Assembly (NCBI GenBank): GCA_005408345.1
Contig: SEMN01000017.1
Span: 1,488,001 to 1,552,000 of the forward strand
DNA length: 64,000 bases
Direction of reading: 5' to 3'
DNA from: Macquaria australasica
Lineage: Eukaryota; Chordata; Actinopteri; Centrarchiformes; Percichthyidae
Position 1 is the first letter of the stretch. Each line of letters starts with the position of its first letter. This document shows positions 61,101 through 64,000 of this stretch, in pieces. The notes beneath the pieces were generated by a model. It ran no database searches. It saw only the letters and a list, made by a program, of their open reading frames with translations, and was not told the origin of the DNA. Made by a program: the position numbers and the translations under genes.

Positions 61101-63497
61101 ATTGTAGTTCTCATGCAAGAACCTGGAGAATCTCTGAAAACACACCAATGCACATTCAGTCTCCTACAGAAAAAGATCTACAACACAGTATCAGATCAAT
61201 TGATGACTAAATGTAAATTCTAGATAAACAGCATCATCATACTAGCAACAAAATGCCTGCAGATTGTGTACCAAACACAAGAAGAAGTCATCCATGTCTA
61301 CATGTGATATGGATGGTAAGTATTTTAGATATTGTAATAATATGGATTTGAATGTTTTGTGCTTATTGTGACATTTGGCTTAAGAGGAGGACAGTGATTA
61401 AGACTGTAAAGTAACAACCAGGGACTAATTAAAGAAATATAGACCAAAGACTGGAAACAAGAAAGACTCACAGACGGAGAACCAGAGAGAAAAAATTTCC
61501 CTATATGATATTGTACCGATAGCTGACAGTGTGAGCAGAGACTGAACAGCTGACCTGGAGCAACCTGACAGCCAGTACAATGGAGCGGGTGCACAGCACA
61601 GTCGACGTGAGGCAAACGAGAATGACGAAGCCGTCAAACACCAGAAGATAGTGTCTGTTCTTCTGAGCTGAAACAGACACAAAGTGTGTGTGTGGGTGTG
61701 TGTGTGTATGAGGGTTTATCTCTTAACTCCCTCACACTCATTACTGATAACTACAAGTGTACAGGAAAACGCCTCAGTAACAGTCAACAGTAAAAATGCA
61801 TTTGCATTTTTGGGCCCAACAGTATTCGTTTTGAACTTTTTAAAAATAGATGTAGCATAGACCTACCACATACCACAGAGTGAAGGTTTTCAACATTAAA
61901 TGACATGACACATTAATTACACTTGTGCTTTCTGGTACTTCAGTACATAAGACAAATATTCCTTTGAACCTTGAAACTTTATTAAGTAATATGTAAATAT
62001 TACAAATATGCATTTGCATGCTAACCTCTGTCTGCACTCTAGAATAGCCAAAATGTTCAAACAGCTCTTAATCCCATCAATCTGTCCTGTTGTTTCCCCA
62101 TTTATATTTATTTTAATGTCTTGTTCTTAATTATTATTTTTTTAATTTCTCCATTAGGTGTGTCAACTACTCCTTACCCGTCCCAGATATCTTCCAGTCT
62201 CGACATGCACAGCTCTGAGAGTCTATGTCCAGGAATATTTTCACTTTTCCACTGTGACACTGGTTGTCAAATGTTATCTAGGGACAAGACGAAAGGAAAG
62301 TAGATCAGTAGAACAACGGCGGAAGTAGTTGTCTTATCATCAAATGCTGTGGTCTTTTTAGGCTCAACACTTTTCAAAACAATTTAAAATTGGTTTGTGC
62401 AAAGTGTCTCAAAGTTTCTTGAAGTGATGGAAAGTATCAAAGTGTGATTTCACCTGCTTATGTACACCTCGTTTCACAATGACAGAAATTACGGCTGAAC
62501 CATACCATGACGTAGAACGAGTAGCAGTCAGGTAACTCCCGTGAACGCACCGTCTGAAGGTTGATTCCTTTCAGCTGGAAGGTTATTTTGATGTCAACCA
62601 GCCTGAAAGCGAAACGGAGGATTTGAATGTACATTAGATAAACGTTAGCTGCAGCCATGTACAGTACACTGATGGGTGATGTATACCTGTAAAATTCCAG
62701 ATCAAAAAAGGATGAATTCTGGGTTTTCCACTGGTTTTCAGTCTTTGGTTCATGTGACATACAAACTGACAGAGAGGAGACGAACAGAGTGAGAAAATAA
62801 AGACAGACATTAACATGTTTCCTTTCAATATAATGGTATGATATGACATGGAAGCAATGCCTCTGTACTTCTGCTATACAGTAAAATACAAATACACACT
62901 TACGTTTCCATAATTATTAAGTGAGAAACAGAAGAAAAAGTTTGCCTCTTGCCCTTCCTATTACTGGCATCTTGTAATATTGTGTCTCATTATATGGGTG
63001 ATTTAGTAATTCAGGTTCTACCTTTACAGTGATTGTAAAAAAAAAACTTTTAAATGTAAAATTAATCAGAATTCTTGAACACAGTGTGTCTATAATTAAG
63101 TTTTTTGGCTGTTTTATACATGCAATCGGAAATTTAGATTCAGGTAATCAAGTTTGCAGCTCGTCACGCACTGCGACATAATAAGTGTGCAACAGAATCT
63201 AAAACTACAGGGGTGTTTTAAAGCAGGGAGAAATTTTGAGAACAATAAAGTGTGATTGAGATGTTGTTTGCTTAAATAACTAGTCAGTGATTTTACTGGT
63301 CAGCTGATAATTTTACAAAAATGTAAATGTTTCCTCTCACCTGTCTCCAGCTGAGAGTCTATGTCATAGGCATCGTCTGAGGGCTCCACGCTGCCTCTCT
63401 TATAGTACTCTTTACAGATGATGAGAGGCAGCAGCTTGCCGTCTTCATCCTCAGCGTAACTGATGGGACCCACAGAAAGCCGGCCCAACTGGCTGTA
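55180..63497 (-). CDS. mcoln2: Mucolipin-2 (TRPML2 channel), 5' part outside window
   Basis: Endolysosomal TRP-family cation channel. Exons seen, in order: 63497-63341, 62765-62687, 62602-62506, 62277-62178, 61667-61555, 61133-60984, 59641-59540, 59160-59038, 56475-56269, 55350-55180. They give 432 residues in one frame. Human MCOLN2 has 566, so about 130 N-terminal residues (cytosolic tail, helix S1 and first luminal part) must lie beyond 64000. The luminal domain shows NSSFFDLEFYR and LKGINLQTVRSRELPDCY, which fit MCOLN2 better than MCOLN3. The channel part has MIYLGYTFCGWIVLGPYHEK, then the pore filter NGDDMF, then LFSRAYLYSFISLFIY in S6. The end is less sure: after FSCCQR the frame reads on to a stop at 55180, but CG|GTATGA there could also be a splice donor to a further small exon. 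Confidence 0.93.
55525..55860 (+). repeat. tRNA-like SINE head with internal fold-back and direct repeats
   Basis: GTGGATGAGTGGGTAAAA and, about 40 bases on, GTTCAAGTCC resemble the A and B boxes of a tRNA-derived RNA polymerase III promoter. Further on, ACCTAACCAAGTAGTTTTGG (near 55642) is inverted at about 55727-55760. A second motif, CATTTCACAACGTTAACC, recurs directly near 55825. It lies between the last two mcoln2 exons. It is not a functional tRNA gene. Confidence 0.5.
55998..56052. repeat. TAATCGATTA-type repeat fragment
   Basis: Short remnant (TTATCAAAATAGCTGATTAA, then TTTCTGTCAATCAACTAATC) of the family seen in the lpar3 introns. Confidence 0.45.
56700..56800 (+). repeat. TAATCGATTA-type repeat fragment
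   Basis: GTCTGCAACAATTAGTTTCA followed by AATAATTATTTTTCCATCAA; same family, intronic in mcoln2. Confidence 0.5.
57985..58110 (+). repeat. Probable non-LTR retrotransposon 3' end
   Basis: GTTGCATGTCACCCCCC, then TTTCCTGTCATCTCTTCACT and AATAAAAAGG, a common arrangement at LINE 3' ends in fish. Intronic in mcoln2. Confidence 0.5.
58276..58315 (+). repeat. (AAAT)n microsatellite
   Basis: Tandem AAAT/AATA units in an mcoln2 intron. Confidence 0.9.
58631..58670 (+). pseudogene. Inverted fragment of a mucolipin exon
   Basis: The plus strand reads MVWVGVIRYLGY, the same peptide as in the mcoln2 exon at 59641-59540 on the minus strand. Over 35 bases only two third-position-like differences are seen (A for C twice). 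Similarity ends abruptly. The fragment lies about 0.9 kb away in opposite orientation inside the neighbouring intron. It has no acceptor or donor in register, so it is a duplicated scrap and not an alternative exon. It may derive from mcoln2 itself or from a lost paralogue. Confidence 0.75.
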
Positions 63498-64000
63498 CTA
63501 TAAATATCAGAAGCCTCAGGTAAAACACACATAATGATTTGCAAATGTTGAGTATGCGTTTACATGAACATTAGCATCCTAGTTTTGAGTCTTAACCTTG
63601 TTTTGATCACATTTGGCGTTTACGTGGAACATGAGAAATGTGGTTATTCATATTCCTGCTTACATGATCTTAACAGTGTGCGATAAGGGTTTACCCGTGT
63701 TTCTGAGACCGTGATATGATGTTTACATGCGTTACACAGAACCAGGATACTCCAAAAACCTGATCATAACCAGGACACTAGTGCACATGTAGAGACTCTC
63801 CATGAGATTAAAGAAAACAAAAAAAAGTCACCTTGTTTAAATACATAAAGGCTTTATGTTTGCCTATTTTAATACCAAAAACTTCTTATTTTTACATGTT
63901 TGAAAGCTGTGTTTTCATTTCTTTATGGTGCAACAGTAGCAAAACATAAAACTACCCCCAGTAACCTAGGAAAAGGGAAAATCTCAACTCAAGCACAACT
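63498..64000. other. mcoln2 intron at the right edge, probably partly a dispersed repeat
   Basis: No upstream mcoln2 exon was found. The stretch 63570-63800 (TTATTCATATTCCTGCTTAC, ATGTTTACATGCGTTACACA, CCTGATCATAACCAGGACAC) resembles a common fish interspersed repeat. Confidence 0.45.

Overview
The window is nuclear DNA of a teleost fish, most likely an acanthomorph. The genes are split by many short introns with GT-AG borders. The yolk-protein gene is a complete teleost-type vitellogenin with a polyserine phosvitin. The spacers hold repeats typical of spiny-rayed fish: hAT fragments, SINE-like tails, and CA/TA microsatellites. I spliced each gene by hand. For the four complete genes the coding exons sum to a multiple of three, with no internal stop codon.

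Layout. 1-3611: repeat-rich upstream region with a degraded hAT transposase, a 91-bp exact copy of part of a vitellogenin exon, SINE-like tails, and the vitellogenin promoter with a consensus oestrogen response element. 3612-13537 (+): vitellogenin, 34 coding exons, 1686 residues. 14923-19786 (-): ssx2ip, 13 coding exons, 585 residues, with an upstream noncoding exon and promoter near 21800-21990. 23531-37177 (-): a membrane guanylate cyclase, 23 exons, 839 residues, with an unusual short cysteine-rich ectodomain. 42293-47068 (-): lpar3, two coding exons, 356 residues, with a noncoding first exon near 48500-48700. 55180-63497 (-): the last ten exons of mcoln2; its first exons lie beyond the right edge.

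The order ssx2ip - lpar3 - mcoln2 is the one I recall from human 1p22.3. Vitellogenin beside ssx2ip matches the known vertebrate vitellogenin locus. The insert that I do not recall in the mammalian block is the guanylate cyclase between ssx2ip and lpar3. Its catalytic half is intact, but its ectodomain is about half the usual length and shows no natriuretic-receptor-type domain. It is the best candidate here for an undescribed signalling system.

The genes do not form a pathway. Vitellogenin is an oestrogen-driven liver gene. Ssx2ip is a centrosome and cilium protein. The cyclase and Lpar3 are surface receptors, and Mcoln2 is an endolysosomal cation channel. They share synteny, not an obvious function.
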